Shown: positions 7,789-19,453, numbered from the stretch's first letter. The stretch is DNA of 64,000 nt from RPRB01 sp035501615 (GCA_035501615.1 DATJVY010000001.1:40812-104811); one strand, 5' to 3'. Numbers and translations: made by a program. Notes: a model not told the origin generated them from the sequence alone.

Positions 7789-8672
7789 GCCAACGGCGAG
7801 GACAGTGCGGCGAGCTCTCCCGCGTCGAGCCGGGCGCTGACCGTCCGGAGATCCTCCTCGTCCTTCAGGAAGCACCCCAGCGTCTCGCGGACCAGCTCCT
7901 CGTCCAGCTGGGTGGCGTGGAGGGCCACCAGGGCCTGCGCCCAGTCGAGCGACTCGGCGACTCCCGGCACCTTGGCCAGCTTCAGCCTCCGCAGCGAATG
8001 GATGAAGGCGGTGACCTCGCGGGCGAGCCGCTCGTCGATGCCCGGGATGCGGGTGCGGACGATGCGCAGCTCCTTCTCCAGGGAGGGGTAGTCGATCCAC
8101 AGGTAGAGGCACCGACGGCGGAGCGCGTCGGACAGGTCGCGCGCCCGGTTCGAGGTGAGCACCACCGAGGGCCGGGCTGCGGCGCGCACGGTGCCGACCT
8201 CGGGGATGGTCACCTGGAAGTCGGAGAGCACCTCGAGGAGGAAAGCCTCGAACTCCTCGTCCGCCCGGTCCACCTCGTCGATGAGGAGGACCGGCGGGCG
8301 ACCCTGGTGGGCGATGGCCGCGAGCAGCGGTCTCTTGAGGAGGAACCTCTCGCTGAAGATGTCCGCCTCGCGCTCCGCCACCGACGTGCCGTCCTGCTGG
8401 AGGCGGATGTGAAGGAGCTGCTTCGGGTAGTTCCACTCGTAGAGGGAGGTGGTCGCGTCGAGGCCCTCGTAGCACTGGAGCCGGATGAGGTCGGCCTGCT
8501 GCATGACCGCCAGCACCTTGGCGATCTCCGTCTTGCCCACCCCGGGGTGCCCCTCGACGAGAAGCGGCTTGCCGAGGGCGGTGGAGAGGTGCACCGCGGT
8601 GGCCACCGCCCGGTCGGTCACGTACCCCTCGCGCTCCATCGCCTGCTGGATGCGCTGGATCTCCTCGCGCAC
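7785..8672 (-). CDS. coxD: CoxD-like MoxR-type AAA+ ATPase
   Basis: This 295-residue protein is a MoxR-class AAA+ chaperone. It has Walker A GHPGVGKT (about 41-48), Walker B VLLIDEVDRAD, sensor VVLTSNRARDLSDALRRRC with arginine finger, and a helical lid at the C-terminus. Together with the adjacent VWA protein it forms the standard MoxR-VWA pair. In carboxidotrophs CoxD is needed to insert sulfur and copper into the molybdenum site of CO dehydrogenase. The start is GTG at 8672, 10 nt after the FAD-subunit gene. The ribosome site is poor, which suggests coupling to the upstream gene. Length and motif order are normal for the family. Confidence 0.88.
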   Translation of the reverse strand: MREEIQRIQQAMEREGYVTDRAVATAVHLSTALGKPLLVEGHPGVGKTEIAKVLAVMQQADLIRLQCYEGLDATTSLYEWNYPKQLLHIRLQQDGTSVAEREADIFSERFLLKRPLLAAIAHQGRPPVLLIDEVDRADEEFEAFLLEVLSDFQVTIPEVGTVRAAARPSVVLTSNRARDLSDALRRRCLYLWIDYPSLEKELRIVRTRIPGIDERLAREVTAFIHSLRRLKLAKVPGVAESLDWAQALVALHATQLDEELVRETLGCFLKDEEDLRTVSARLDAGELAALSSPLA

Positions 8673-8682
8673 GGGCCCGATG

Positions 8683-9549
8683 TTATCCCCCCGCCCGCCC
8701 GAGCGCCGTGGTCAGAGCGCGCCGGGTGAAGGTCACCGCCAGCGCTCGCCAGTAGTCCGGATCCATGCGCGGGTCGGCGCGCACCGTGAGCCCCTCGGCC
8801 GCCTTCTCCGCCGCCGCGGCGATCACCTTCGCGTCCGCTGCCTGACCGGTCAGTGCGGCCTCGGTGGCGCTGGCCCGGACGGCCTTCGCCCCCACCCCGG
8901 TGATCGCGACGCGTGCCGCGGAGAACTTCCGCGCGGAGACGGTGATCACCGCCGCCACGCCGACCACGGCGAAGCGCGACGCCGGATGCGGGAACTTCGC
9001 GTAGGCCCCACCGGTGCCGGCGGCTGGCAGGGGAATGCGCACCTCGGTCAGCACCTCGCCCGGGGAGAGCACGGTGGTGAAGAGCTTGACGAAGAAGCCG
9101 TCCGCCGGGAGCGTTCGCTTCCCCTTGGGGCCCACCGCCACCAGCTCGGCCCCGAGCGCGACCATCACCGCCGGGAGATCCGCCGCCGGGTCGGCGTGGG
9201 CCAGGCTCCCGCCGATGGTGCCCATGTTCCGGACCTGGACGTCGCCGATCTGCGCGGCGGCCTCGGAGAGGATGGGGAGGCGCTGGCGAACGACCGGGGA
9301 GGATTCCAGCGTGTGGTGCGGCGTCGCGGCGCCGATGACCAGCACCCCGCCCTCCTCGCGCACGCCGGAGAGCCCGGGGATGCGCCGGATGTCGACGAGG
9401 TGCCGGGGCTCGGCCAGCCGCAGCTTCATCAGAGGGAGGAGCGAGTGGCCTCCGGCGAGGAGCTTTCCCGACTCGCCGTAGCGCGCGAGGAGCGCCACCG
9501 CCTCCTCGACGGTGCCCGCCCGGTGGTACTCGAAGGGGACCGGATACAT
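8683..9549 (-). CDS. Form II CO dehydrogenase-like FAD-binding medium subunit
   Basis: This 288-residue protein is a CoxM/CutM-type flavoprotein of the molybdenum hydroxylase family. FAD-binding motifs are LLAGGHSLLPLMKLRL (about 32-47) and the TIGGSLAHADPAAD loop (about 111-124), close to the classic AGGHS...TIGGN pair. It passes electrons from the iron-sulfur subunit to FAD and on to the acceptor. The ATG at 9547-9549 has GAGGAAAT 5-8 nt upstream and follows the large-subunit stop after 2 nt. The S-L-M order here is typical of form II clusters, whereas the paralogous plus-strand operon is M-S-L. The substrate of form II enzymes is debated. Confidence 0.87.
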   Translation of the reverse strand: MYPVPFEYHRAGTVEEAVALLARYGESGKLLAGGHSLLPLMKLRLAEPRHLVDIRRIPGLSGVREEGGVLVIGAATPHHTLESSPVVRQRLPILSEAAAQIGDVQVRNMGTIGGSLAHADPAADLPAVMVALGAELVAVGPKGKRTLPADGFFVKLFTTVLSPGEVLTEVRIPLPAAGTGGAYAKFPHPASRFAVVGVAAVITVSARKFSAARVAITGVGAKAVRASATEAALTGQAADAKVIAAAAEKAAEGLTVRADPRMDPDYWRALAVTFTRRALTTALGRAGG

Positions 9550-9551
9550 CG

Positions 9552-11927
9552 CTATTTCCTCCCCGTGGAGCGAGCGGACTGCACCGCCTTCCACACCTTC
9601 TGCGGCGTGAGCGGAAGGTCGAGGTGGGCGATGCCGAAGGGCGAGAGTGCGTCCATCACCGCGTTGGCCACCGCCGGGGTCGCGGCGATGGTGCCGGCCT
9701 CGCCCGCACCCTTCACCCCCAGGGGGTTGACCGGGGAGGGCGTCACCGTGCGGTCGGTCTCGAAGCTGGGAAGCTGATCGGCGCGGGGCAGGCCGTAGTC
9801 CATCAGCGAGCCGGTGGTGAGCTGTCCGGCCTCGTCGTAGGTGGCCCACTCCCAGAGCGCCTGCGCCACGCCCTGGGCGATGCCGCCGTGCAGCTGCCCG
9901 TCGACGATCATCGGGTTGATGACGTTGCCCACGTCGTCCACGGCCACGTAGCGGACCAACGACGTCCGCCCCGTCTCGACGTCCACCTCCACCACCGCGA
10001 TGTGCGTGCCGAAGGGGAAGGTGAAGTTCGAGGGGTCGAAGAAGCTGGTCATCTCCAGCCCCGGCTCCATCCCCGCCGGCATCTTGTGGGCGAGGTAGGC
10101 GGCGAGGCTCACCTCGGCGAACGCCTTTCCCCGGTCCGGGGAGCCCTTCACCGAGAAGCGGCCGCCCTTGAACTCCACGTCGTCCGGGGCGGCCTCGAGC
10201 AGGAACGCGGCCAGCGCCCTTCCCTTCTCGATGATCTTCTGGAGGCTCATGTGGATGGCCGTGCCGCCCACCGCGCCGCTCCGGCTCCCGTAGGTGCCCA
10301 TCCCGAAGGGGATGCGCCCGGTGTCGCCGTGCACGATGTCCACGTCGCTCATCGGGATGCCGAGGACGTCCGCTACCAGCTGGGAGAAGGTCGTCTCGTG
10401 GCCCTGGCCATGGCTGTGCGAGCCGGTGAGGACGGTGACCTTGCCGGTGGGGTGGACCCGGACCGTCGCGCTCTCGTAGAGGCCGGCCTGCGCGCCGAGC
10501 GAGCCCACCACCTGCGAGGGGGCGATGCCGCACGCCTCGATGTAGCAGGACAGCCCGATTCCCAGGTACCGGCCCTTCTTGCGGGCCTCGGCCTGCTCGG
10601 TGCGGAAGCGCTCGTAGCCCACCATCTGCAGCGCCCGCGCGAGCGCCGGGGCGTAGTTCCCGCTGTCGTAGGTGAGCGCCACCTGCGTCTGGAAGGGGAA
10701 GCGCTCCTTGGGGATGAGGTTCTTGCGGCGGAGCTCCGCGGGATCGACGCCCAGCTCCCGCGCGCCCAGGTCCATGGTCCGCTCGATGAGGTAGCAGGCC
10801 TCGGGGCGCCCCGCGCCGCGGTAGGCATCGACGGGGACGGTGTGGGTGAACACCCCGTCCACCTCGCAGAAGATGGTGGGGAAATCGTAGACGCCGTTGA
10901 GGAGCGTTCCGTAGAGGTAGGTGGGAACTGCCGGGGCGAAGAGGGTCAGGTACGCACCGAGGTTGGCCACCGTCTTGACCCGGAGCCCGGCCAGCTTGCC
11001 GCCGGCGTCGAAGCCCATCTCCACGTCCGAGACGTGGTCCCGGCCCTGGGCATCGGTGAGGAAGCTCTCGCTGCGCTGGGCGGTCCACTTGACCGGAACC
11101 CCGAGCTTCCTGGCCAGCCAGGCCACCGCCACCTCCTCGGGGTAGATGAAGATCTTCGAGCCGAAGCCGCCGCCCACGTCCGGGGCGATGACCCGGAAGC
11201 TCTGCTCGGGGAACCCGAGGACGAACGCGCCCATGATCAGCCGGTGCACGTGCGGGTTCTGCGAGGTGACCCAGAGGGTGAGCTCGTCGGTGGCAGGCTG
11301 GTAGCTGGCGAGCGAGGCGCGGGGCTCGATGGCGTTGGCGATGAGCCGTTGGTTGACCAGGTGGGCGCGGACCACCTTCGCCGCCCCGCGCAGCGCGGAC
11401 TCGGTCTTCGCCCGGTCGCCGATCTCCCAATGGAAGCAGCGGTTTTCGGGCGCGCCGGCGTGGACCTGGGGCGCACCGGGCCGGAGCGCGGCGACGGCGT
11501 CCACCACCACCGGGAGCTCCTCGTAGTCCACCTGGACCAGCTCCGCGGCGTCGCGGGCGATGGCCGCCGTCTGGGCGACGACCACCGCCACCGCCTCGCC
11601 GGCGTGGCGTACCCGGTCCACGGCGATCGCGCGGAAGTCCGTCGTCTTGAGGCCGGGGAGCAGCCACCCCACCGGGATGGGGTTGACCCCTCCGTCGGCG
11701 AGGTCCTTCCCGGTGAACACCGCCTTCACCCCGGAGAGGGTCAGCGCCCGCGAGGGGTCGACCCGCAGGATGCGGGCGTGGGCGAGCGAGCTCCGGACGA
11801 AGACCGCGTGCTGGGTCCCGGGAAGCTTCACGTCGTCGGTGTATGTTCCTCGCCCGGTGATGAACCGGGGGTCCTCTCGCCGCCTGATGGCCTTGCCCAC
11901 CAGGCGCTCGACGGTCGCCGTCGCCAT
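9552..11927 (-). CDS. Form II (AYRGAGR) CO dehydrogenase-like molybdenum large subunit
   Basis: This 791-residue protein is the molybdopterin-binding large subunit of a xanthine oxidase-family hydroxylase. The active-site loop reads AYRGAGR at residues 368-374, the signature of form II (BMS-type) CoxL. It lacks the cysteine that carries copper in true form I CO dehydrogenase. Other family motifs are present: DVGGGFGSK, a GQGHET loop and a closing VKGAGEAG before the C-terminal TPQKVW. The ATG at 11925-11927 has a perfect TAGGAGG whose TAG is also the stop of the small-subunit gene. CO oxidation by form II proteins is contested, so the substrate could be another small carbonyl, aldehyde or heterocycle. 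Confidence 0.9.
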   Translation of the reverse strand: MATATVERLVGKAIRRREDPRFITGRGTYTDDVKLPGTQHAVFVRSSLAHARILRVDPSRALTLSGVKAVFTGKDLADGGVNPIPVGWLLPGLKTTDFRAIAVDRVRHAGEAVAVVVAQTAAIARDAAELVQVDYEELPVVVDAVAALRPGAPQVHAGAPENRCFHWEIGDRAKTESALRGAAKVVRAHLVNQRLIANAIEPRASLASYQPATDELTLWVTSQNPHVHRLIMGAFVLGFPEQSFRVIAPDVGGGFGSKIFIYPEEVAVAWLARKLGVPVKWTAQRSESFLTDAQGRDHVSDVEMGFDAGGKLAGLRVKTVANLGAYLTLFAPAVPTYLYGTLLNGVYDFPTIFCEVDGVFTHTVPVDAYRGAGRPEACYLIERTMDLGARELGVDPAELRRKNLIPKERFPFQTQVALTYDSGNYAPALARALQMVGYERFRTEQAEARKKGRYLGIGLSCYIEACGIAPSQVVGSLGAQAGLYESATVRVHPTGKVTVLTGSHSHGQGHETTFSQLVADVLGIPMSDVDIVHGDTGRIPFGMGTYGSRSGAVGGTAIHMSLQKIIEKGRALAAFLLEAAPDDVEFKGGRFSVKGSPDRGKAFAEVSLAAYLAHKMPAGMEPGLEMTSFFDPSNFTFPFGTHIAVVEVDVETGRTSLVRYVAVDDVGNVINPMIVDGQLHGGIAQGVAQALWEWATYDEAGQLTTGSLMDYGLPRADQLPSFETDRTVTPSPVNPLGVKGAGEAGTIAATPAVANAVMDALSPFGIAHLDLPLTPQKVWKAVQSARSTGRK

Positions 11928-11937
11928 GCGCAGCCTC

Positions 11938-12444
<507 letters not shown>

Positions 12445-12494
12445 CGGTTCACCTCCGGGGAATGCGGGCCCGGCACGACGCGAGGCGCCCGGGA

Positions 12495-12523
12495 CATTGC
12501 CGAGCGCGGTCGCCGCCGGTCAA
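12495..12523 (-). promoter_or_regulatory. Candidate promoter of the form II operon
   Basis: On the minus strand TTGACC (12523-12518) is followed after 17 nt by GCAATG (12500-12495). The -35 element is good and the -10 element is weak. Its position, about 50 nt before the small-subunit start, fits. No operator repeat is obvious. Confidence 0.28.
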
Positions 12524-12576
12524 GCACGCGAGCGAGCTGTTCGCTTCCCGACGCACCGTGGCATCAGCGGGTGTCG

Positions 12577-12606
12577 TTGACAGTGCGGAGGACCCGCGTG
12601 TTCATG
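12577..12606 (+). promoter_or_regulatory. Candidate promoter of the form I operon
   Basis: A consensus -35 TTGACA (12577-12582) is followed after 18 nt by a poor -10 (TTCATG, 12601-12606). It lies about 65 nt upstream of the nucleotidyltransferase start. An activator would be needed for a -10 this weak. No regulator gene is present in the locus. Confidence 0.25.
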
Positions 12607-12646
12607 TACCGCCGTCGAGGCTCGGAGTCCCCGGGAGGTCCCGGCC

Positions 12647-13255
12647 GTGGATCGCCGTGACAGCGTCGCCGGCGTGGTCCTCGCTGCGGGGACCTCGACC
12701 CGGATGGGGCAGAACAAGCTCCTCCTCCAGATCGGCGGGCAGAGCGTGCTCCGTCGGGCGGTGCACACCGCGCTCGCGGCCGGGCTCGATCCGGTCCTGG
12801 TGGTGCTCGGACACGAGAGCGACCGGGCGTGCGCCGAGCTGGGCGACCTTCCCTGCGAGGTGGTCCTGAATCCGCAGTACCCGGAGGGGATTCACAGCTC
12901 GCTGCGCACCGGAATCGGCGCGGTGCCGGGGCGTTGTACCGCCGCCGTGGTGCTCCTGGCCGACATGCCCCTGGTGGACGCGGCGATGGTCCGCGGCGTG
13001 GTGGAGCGGTACCGGGCGGACCGGCCCGCGCTGGTGGTCTCGCGCTACGGCGACGTGGACGCCCCGCCCATCCTCTACGACCGGCGGCTCTTTCCAGAAT
13101 TCCGCGAGCTGGAGGGGGAGGGCTGCGGGAAGCGGGTCGTGAAGCGCCACTCGGCCGAGGCGATCCGGATCGCCTGGCCGTCTCGCGCGCTCACCGACCT
13201 GGACCGGCCGGACGACCTGGAGCGCGTGCGCTCGGAGCTGGCGGGGGCCGCATGA
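12647..13255 (+). CDS. MobA/MocA-like molybdenum cofactor nucleotidyltransferase
   Basis: This 202-residue protein has the nucleotidyltransferase signature LAAGTSTRMGQNKLLL near residues 10-25, then VVLLADMPLVD (about 105-115) with the metal-binding Asp, and a closing LTDLDRPDDLE. It matches the MobA-like NTP transferase group that includes MocA, which adds CMP to molybdopterin to make the MCD cofactor used by xanthine oxidase-family enzymes. Its place at the head of a CO dehydrogenase operon supports cytidylyl rather than guanylyl transfer (inference). The start is GTG at 12647 with GGGAGG upstream. Its stop overlaps the next start (ATGA at 13252-13255). Confidence 0.82.
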   Translation: MDRRDSVAGVVLAAGTSTRMGQNKLLLQIGGQSVLRRAVHTALAAGLDPVLVVLGHESDRACAELGDLPCEVVLNPQYPEGIHSSLRTGIGAVPGRCTAAVVLLADMPLVDAAMVRGVVERYRADRPALVVSRYGDVDAPPILYDRRLFPEFRELEGEGCGKRVVKRHSAEAIRIAWPSRALTDLDRPDDLERVRSELAGAA

Positions 13256-14238
13256 GGGCCGAGCTCCTCCAGCTCGCCGCAGAACTGGCCGGGCGCCGCG
13301 AGCCCTTCGTCCTGGCGATGGTCGTGCGCCGGCAGTCCTTCAGCTCTGCCCAGCCGGGCGACATGGCGATCATCACCGCCGATGGCGGCTACCACGGCTG
13401 GCTGGGCGGGAACTGCACCCAGCCGGTAGTGAAGCGAGAGGCCGTCCGGGCGCTCTCCGACGGGCGGTCTCGGCTGCTCTCGCTCTCGCCCGAGCCCGGG
13501 AGCGAGCAGCGACCCGGGGTGACCGTGCTTCCCATGGTCTGCCAGAGCGGAGGAACCGTGGACGTCTACCTCGAGCCGGTGCTTCCTCCGCCGCGCCTCC
13601 TGCTCTTCGGGCTCTCGCCGGTCGTCCGGGCGCTCACCCAGCTGGGCAAGGGGATGGGGTACGCGGTGGACGTCGTGGATCCGGCCGCGGAGCCGAAGCT
13701 GCTCCCAGCGGCAGATCGGGTGTTCGTGGACTTCGGAAGCCCGCAGATCCGCGAGGCCGGTGCCCACCAGCGGACCTACGCGGTGGTGGCGACGATGGGC
13801 GAGCACGACGACGAGGCGGTGACCACCGCGCTGGGACTGCGTCCGGCGTACCTGGGCGTGGTGGCGAGCCGCACCCGGTTCGGGCAGCTCCGCGACGCGC
13901 TCGTCGCGCGTGGGGTCGCCGCAGAGCCGCTGTCGCGGATCCGAAATCCGGCGGGGCTGGACATCGGCGCGCGGCTTCCCGAGGAGGTCGCGGTGAGCAT
14001 CCTCGCCGAGATCGTCCAGGTCTCGAGGATGGCGGCCAGCGAGGAGCCCGCGACGCCGCCCGCCCCGACCAAGGAGGAGGCGGTCGATCCGGTGTGCGGG
14101 ATGACCGTCGTCGTGGCGACGGCACGGCATCGCGCCGAGCACGCGGGACGCGCCTTCTTCTTCTGCAACCCACGCTGCCGGGAGAAGTTCCTGGTGGCCC
14201 CCGAGCGGTACCTCAGCACCGTTCCTGCGGAGCCCTGA
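13252..14238 (+). CDS. XdhC/CoxI-family maturation protein fused to a YHS domain
   Basis: This 328-residue protein begins with the XdhC/CoxI N-terminal domain (VVRRQSFSSAQPGDMAIITA, then GGNCTQPVV). It continues into the Rossmann-like XdhC C-terminal domain (LLLFGLSPVVRAL around 115, CMGEHDD-type turn at VATMGEHDDEA). From about 279 to 321 it has a YHS metal-binding domain: DPVCGMTV, then RAFFFCNPRCREKFL. XdhC binds molybdenum cofactor and delivers the sulfurated form to the target enzyme. The YHS part could bind a metal, and copper for the form I active site is a reasonable guess. The ATG at 13252 overlaps the previous stop by 4 nt. Confidence 0.8.
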   Translation: MRAELLQLAAELAGRREPFVLAMVVRRQSFSSAQPGDMAIITADGGYHGWLGGNCTQPVVKREAVRALSDGRSRLLSLSPEPGSEQRPGVTVLPMVCQSGGTVDVYLEPVLPPPRLLLFGLSPVVRALTQLGKGMGYAVDVVDPAAEPKLLPAADRVFVDFGSPQIREAGAHQRTYAVVATMGEHDDEAVTTALGLRPAYLGVVASRTRFGQLRDALVARGVAAEPLSRIRNPAGLDIGARLPEEVAVSILAEIVQVSRMAASEEPATPPAPTKEEAVDPVCGMTVVVATARHRAEHAGRAFFFCNPRCREKFLVAPERYLSTVPAEP

Positions 14239-14245
14239 AGCGCCG

Positions 14246-14932
14246 ATGGCCCTCGAGATCGCCAAGACCTTCGTGGTGAACGCCGCGCCGGAGGCGGTGT
14301 GGAGCTTCCTGACCGACCTTCCCCGCGTCGCGCGGTGCCTCCCCGGCGCGGCGATCGGGGAGAAGGTGGACGACAAGACCTCCACCGGGACGATGACCAT
14401 CAAGGTCGGCCCGGTCTCCTCCACCTACAAGGGGAAGGTCGTCTTCGAGCGGCTCGACCCGGGGGCTCGCACCGCGGAGATCGTCGCCAGCGGCCAGGAC
14501 GTGCGGGGCAAGGGCGGCGCGGACCTCCGCCTCACCAGCAGCCTGAAGCCGCTTCCCGGCGGGCAGACCGAGGTCACGGCGATCTCGCTGGTCAACGTCA
14601 CCGGCATCCTGGCCCAGATGGGGCGAGGGATGATCCAGGACGTCAGCGACGAGATGTTCCAGATCTTCTCCGAGCGGATGCGGGAAGAGCTGGAGGGCAA
14701 CGGTGCCGCGTCCGCCATCCAGGCCCCCGCGGCGGCCAGCGGAGGGGGTGGCTCCGCGGCACCGGAAGCACGGGCCGCGGACGCTGCGCCCGAGGCACTG
14801 GACGCGGCGGCGCTCGGGGCGCGGGTGGCACGCCGCTCGGCAGCCCGCTGGGTCCGCCAGCCGGCATTCTGGGCAATCACCCTCTTGATCGTGAGCGGCG
14901 TCGTCTGGTGGTTGCTGCACCGCTCGTCCTGA
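14246..14932 (+). CDS. coxG: CoxG-like SRPBCC protein with C-terminal membrane anchor
   Basis: This 228-residue protein starts with a CoxG domain (residues 1-150): MALEIAKTFVVNAAPEAVW, then a KVGPVSSTYKGKV strand and a long C-terminal helix (GRGMIQDVSDEMFQIFSERM). CoxG belongs to the START/SRPBCC fold and helps attach CO dehydrogenase to the cytoplasmic membrane. An Ala/Gly-rich linker follows, then one membrane segment at about 207-225 (FWAITLLIVSGVVWWLL). This tail anchor fits the recruiting role and would bring CO-derived electrons close to quinones. It starts 7 nt after the XdhC-YHS stop and is 16 nt ahead of coxM. Confidence 0.85.
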   Translation: MALEIAKTFVVNAAPEAVWSFLTDLPRVARCLPGAAIGEKVDDKTSTGTMTIKVGPVSSTYKGKVVFERLDPGARTAEIVASGQDVRGKGGADLRLTSSLKPLPGGQTEVTAISLVNVTGILAQMGRGMIQDVSDEMFQIFSERMREELEGNGAASAIQAPAAASGGGGSAAPEARAADAAPEALDAAALGARVARRSAARWVRQPAFWAITLLIVSGVVWWLLHRSS

Positions 14933-14948
14933 GAACCACGGAGGAACC

Positions 14949-15821
14949 ATGATTCCTGGGCCGTTCGACTATCACGCACCCGGCACTCTGCCGGAGGCGC
15001 TCGCGCTCCTCTCCAAGTACGGAGAGGACGCGAAGGTGCTCTCCGGCGGGCAGAGCCTGCTGCCGCTCCTGAAGCTCCGCCTCGGGCAGGTGGGCCACCT
15101 CGTCGACATCGGGCGGATCCCCGGGCTGGAGTACGTCCGTGAGGACGGTGGCTTCCTGAAGATCGGCGGGCGCACGCGCGAATCGGCGCTCGAGGCGTCG
15201 GAGGCTGTCCGGGCGCGCTATCCCATCCTCCTCGACACGGCGCGGGTCATCGCCGATCCGGTGGTGCGGAACATGGCCACGGTGGGAGGGAACCTGGCCC
15301 ACGGCGACCCCGGGAACGACCATCCGGCGACCATGCTCGCTCTCGGGGCGCAGGTGGTGGCCATCGGCCCCAAGGGAGAGCGGGTCATCCCCATCGAGAA
15401 GTTCTTCCTCGGGCTGTTCCGGACCGCGCTCCGGCCCGACGAGGTGCTGACCGAGATCCGCGTCCCGGCTCCTCCGGCCCGGTCCGGTGGCGCGTACGTG
15501 AAGCTGGAGCGGAAGGTGGGCGACTACGCGACGGCGGGCGTGGCCGTGCAGGTGACCCTCGACGGCAAGGGCGCCTTCGAGCGGGTGGGAATCGGGTTGA
15601 CCAACCTCGGGCCCACGCCGATCAAGGCCAGCGAAGCCGAGAAGTCCCTGGTGGGGAAGCGACCGGACGCGGCGGCCATGGCCGAGGCCTCGCGCCTGGT
15701 CGCGAAGGCGAGCTCCCCGACGGCCGATCGCCGCGGGGCGGTCGACTACAAGCGAGAGATGGCGCGGGTCCTGACCGGACGCGCCCTGAAGAGCGCGGTC
15801 GAACGCGCGGGAGGGCGCTAG
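14949..15821 (+). CDS. coxM: Form I CO dehydrogenase FAD-binding medium subunit
   Basis: This 290-residue protein is the CoxM flavoprotein. FAD motifs are VLSGGQSLLPLLKLRL (about 32-47) and ATVGGNLAHGDPGND (about 109-123). It closes with a C-terminal domain ending VDYKREMARVLTGRAL. It takes electrons from the 2Fe-2S clusters of CoxS and passes them to the respiratory chain. The ATG at 14949 has GGAGG about 5 nt upstream. It is the first of the M-S-L triad, the order found in proven form I carbon monoxide dehydrogenases. It is clearly paralogous to the minus-strand FAD subunit. Confidence 0.92.
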   Translation: MIPGPFDYHAPGTLPEALALLSKYGEDAKVLSGGQSLLPLLKLRLGQVGHLVDIGRIPGLEYVREDGGFLKIGGRTRESALEASEAVRARYPILLDTARVIADPVVRNMATVGGNLAHGDPGNDHPATMLALGAQVVAIGPKGERVIPIEKFFLGLFRTALRPDEVLTEIRVPAPPARSGGAYVKLERKVGDYATAGVAVQVTLDGKGAFERVGIGLTNLGPTPIKASEAEKSLVGKRPDAAAMAEASRLVAKASSPTADRRGAVDYKREMARVLTGRALKSAVERAGGR

Positions 15822-15823
15822 CC

Positions 15824-16294
15824 ATGGCGATGCACGACATCCGGGTGACGGTGAACGGAACGCCGCACGACGCGCAGGTCGAGTCACGGCTCTTGCTGGT
15901 TCATCTGCTACGGGACCAGCTCCGGCTGACCGGCACCCACATTGGCTGTGACACCACCCACTGCGGGGCCTGCACGGTGCTGCTCGACGGGCAGCCGGTG
16001 AAGTCGTGCACGGTCCTGGCGGTGCAGGCCGACGGGCGGCAGGTGGCGACGGTGGAGGGGCTGGAGAAGGACGGGAAGCTCCACCCCATCCAGGAGGGGT
16101 TCTGGGAGAAGCACGGGCTGCAGTGCGGTTACTGCACTCCGGGGATGATGATGACCAGCTGCGCGCTGCTGGCGAAGAACAAGAACCCGAGCGAAGCGGA
16201 GATCCGGGAAGCCATCTCCGGAAACCTGTGTCGCTGCACTGGCTACGTGAACATCGTCAAGGCAGTCCAGTTCGCGGCCGAGCGGCTGCGCTAG
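15824..16294 (+). CDS. coxS: Form I CO dehydrogenase 2Fe-2S small subunit
   Basis: This 156-residue protein has the plant-type [2Fe-2S] domain cysteines in GCDTTHCGAC and KSC. The second cluster cysteines are in LQCGYCTPG and GNLCRCTGY. Length and spacing are normal for CoxS. It carries electrons between the molybdenum-copper site of CoxL and the FAD of CoxM. The start is ATG at 15824, with a second in-frame ATG two codons later (MAMHDI). It lies 2 nt after coxM and 10 nt before coxL, so the three subunits are almost certainly cotranscribed. Confidence 0.93.
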   Translation: MAMHDIRVTVNGTPHDAQVESRLLLVHLLRDQLRLTGTHIGCDTTHCGACTVLLDGQPVKSCTVLAVQADGRQVATVEGLEKDGKLHPIQEGFWEKHGLQCGYCTPGMMMTSCALLAKNKNPSEAEIREAISGNLCRCTGYVNIVKAVQFAAERLR

Positions 16295-16304
16295 GAGGAA
16301 CGCC

Positions 16305-18670
<2,366 letters not shown>

Positions 18671-18671
<1 letters not shown>

Positions 18672-19453
18672 TGACGTCTCCGGCCCTCTCTCTCGCCCCG
18701 CTGGCGCGGCGGACCCCCTGGGCGTTCCTGGTGGGGCTCGCCGCGCTCACCGCCCTGGGCTGGGGGTGGTCGCTCCGGGTGGCGAGCGGGGGGCACCACG
18801 GGCTGCCGCTGTGGGGGCGGGTCCTCATGTGGATCACGATGATGGTGGGGATGATGGTGCCGCCCGAGGTCCCCACCCTCCTCCGGCTCGCGGGGGACCT
18901 TCGGACGGAGCGGTGGCGGGCGGTCGGGAGCGCCTCGGCGCTGCTCGGCGGTTACCTGGGCGTGTGGGCTCTGGCGAGCGCAGCTCTGGCGATGCTCGAT
19001 GCCTGGCTCACGGGGCGGGGTTGGATGACGCATGAGATGGCCTCGCGCAGCGTTTCGCTGAACGTGGCGATCCTCGCGGGCGCGGGGCTGGTCCAGCTGT
19101 CACCTTGGAAGACGGCGTGCCTCGCGAGGTGCCGGTCCATCCCGGCTGAGCTCGGGGGTGGACTGGGGAAGATGTCCCTGGGGAAGGTGTCAAACACCTT
19201 CGGGGGCGGTGGGGTGCACCCCCTCCGTTCCGGGCTCCGGCATGGCCTGGCCTCGGTCTCCTCCTGTGGTGTCCTGATGCTCGTGCTCTTCGTGGTGGGG
19301 GTGATGAGCTGGGTGGCCATGCTGGCGCTCACGGGACTTCTGGTCGCCGAGCGGCTCGCCCCGGCTGTGGTCGCGCCCGTGCTGGGTAGGCTCTCCGGGC
19401 TTGGACTTCTCCTCTGGGGCGGCTGGGTCATCATGAGTGCGGTGGCCTGGTGA
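18671..19453 (+). CDS. DUF2182 polytopic membrane protein in the cox operon
   Basis: This 260-residue protein starts at GTG 18671, overlapping the coxL TAG by one base. It has about five membrane segments and DUF2182 hallmarks: ITMMVGMMVPPEVPTLLRL, then QLSPWKTACLARCRSIP, and GLRHGLASVSSCGVLMLVLF. Conserved Met, His and Cys residues suggest metal binding (family-level idea, not shown). A loop after CRSIP has gained a segment GKMSLGKVSNTFGGGG in which KVSNTF is an in-frame translation of a dispersed palindrome. Its place between coxL and xdhC suggests a job in metal supply or electron transfer for CO dehydrogenase, but this is inference. Confidence 0.75.
19184..19200. repeat. REP-like palindrome inside the DUF2182 gene, translated in frame
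   Basis: This is a perfect consensus copy, AAGGTGTCAAACACCTT. It begins exactly on a codon boundary and is read as K-V-S-N-T-F (residues 172-177), in a poorly conserved glycine-rich loop between two conserved DUF2182 blocks. Confidence 0.85.
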
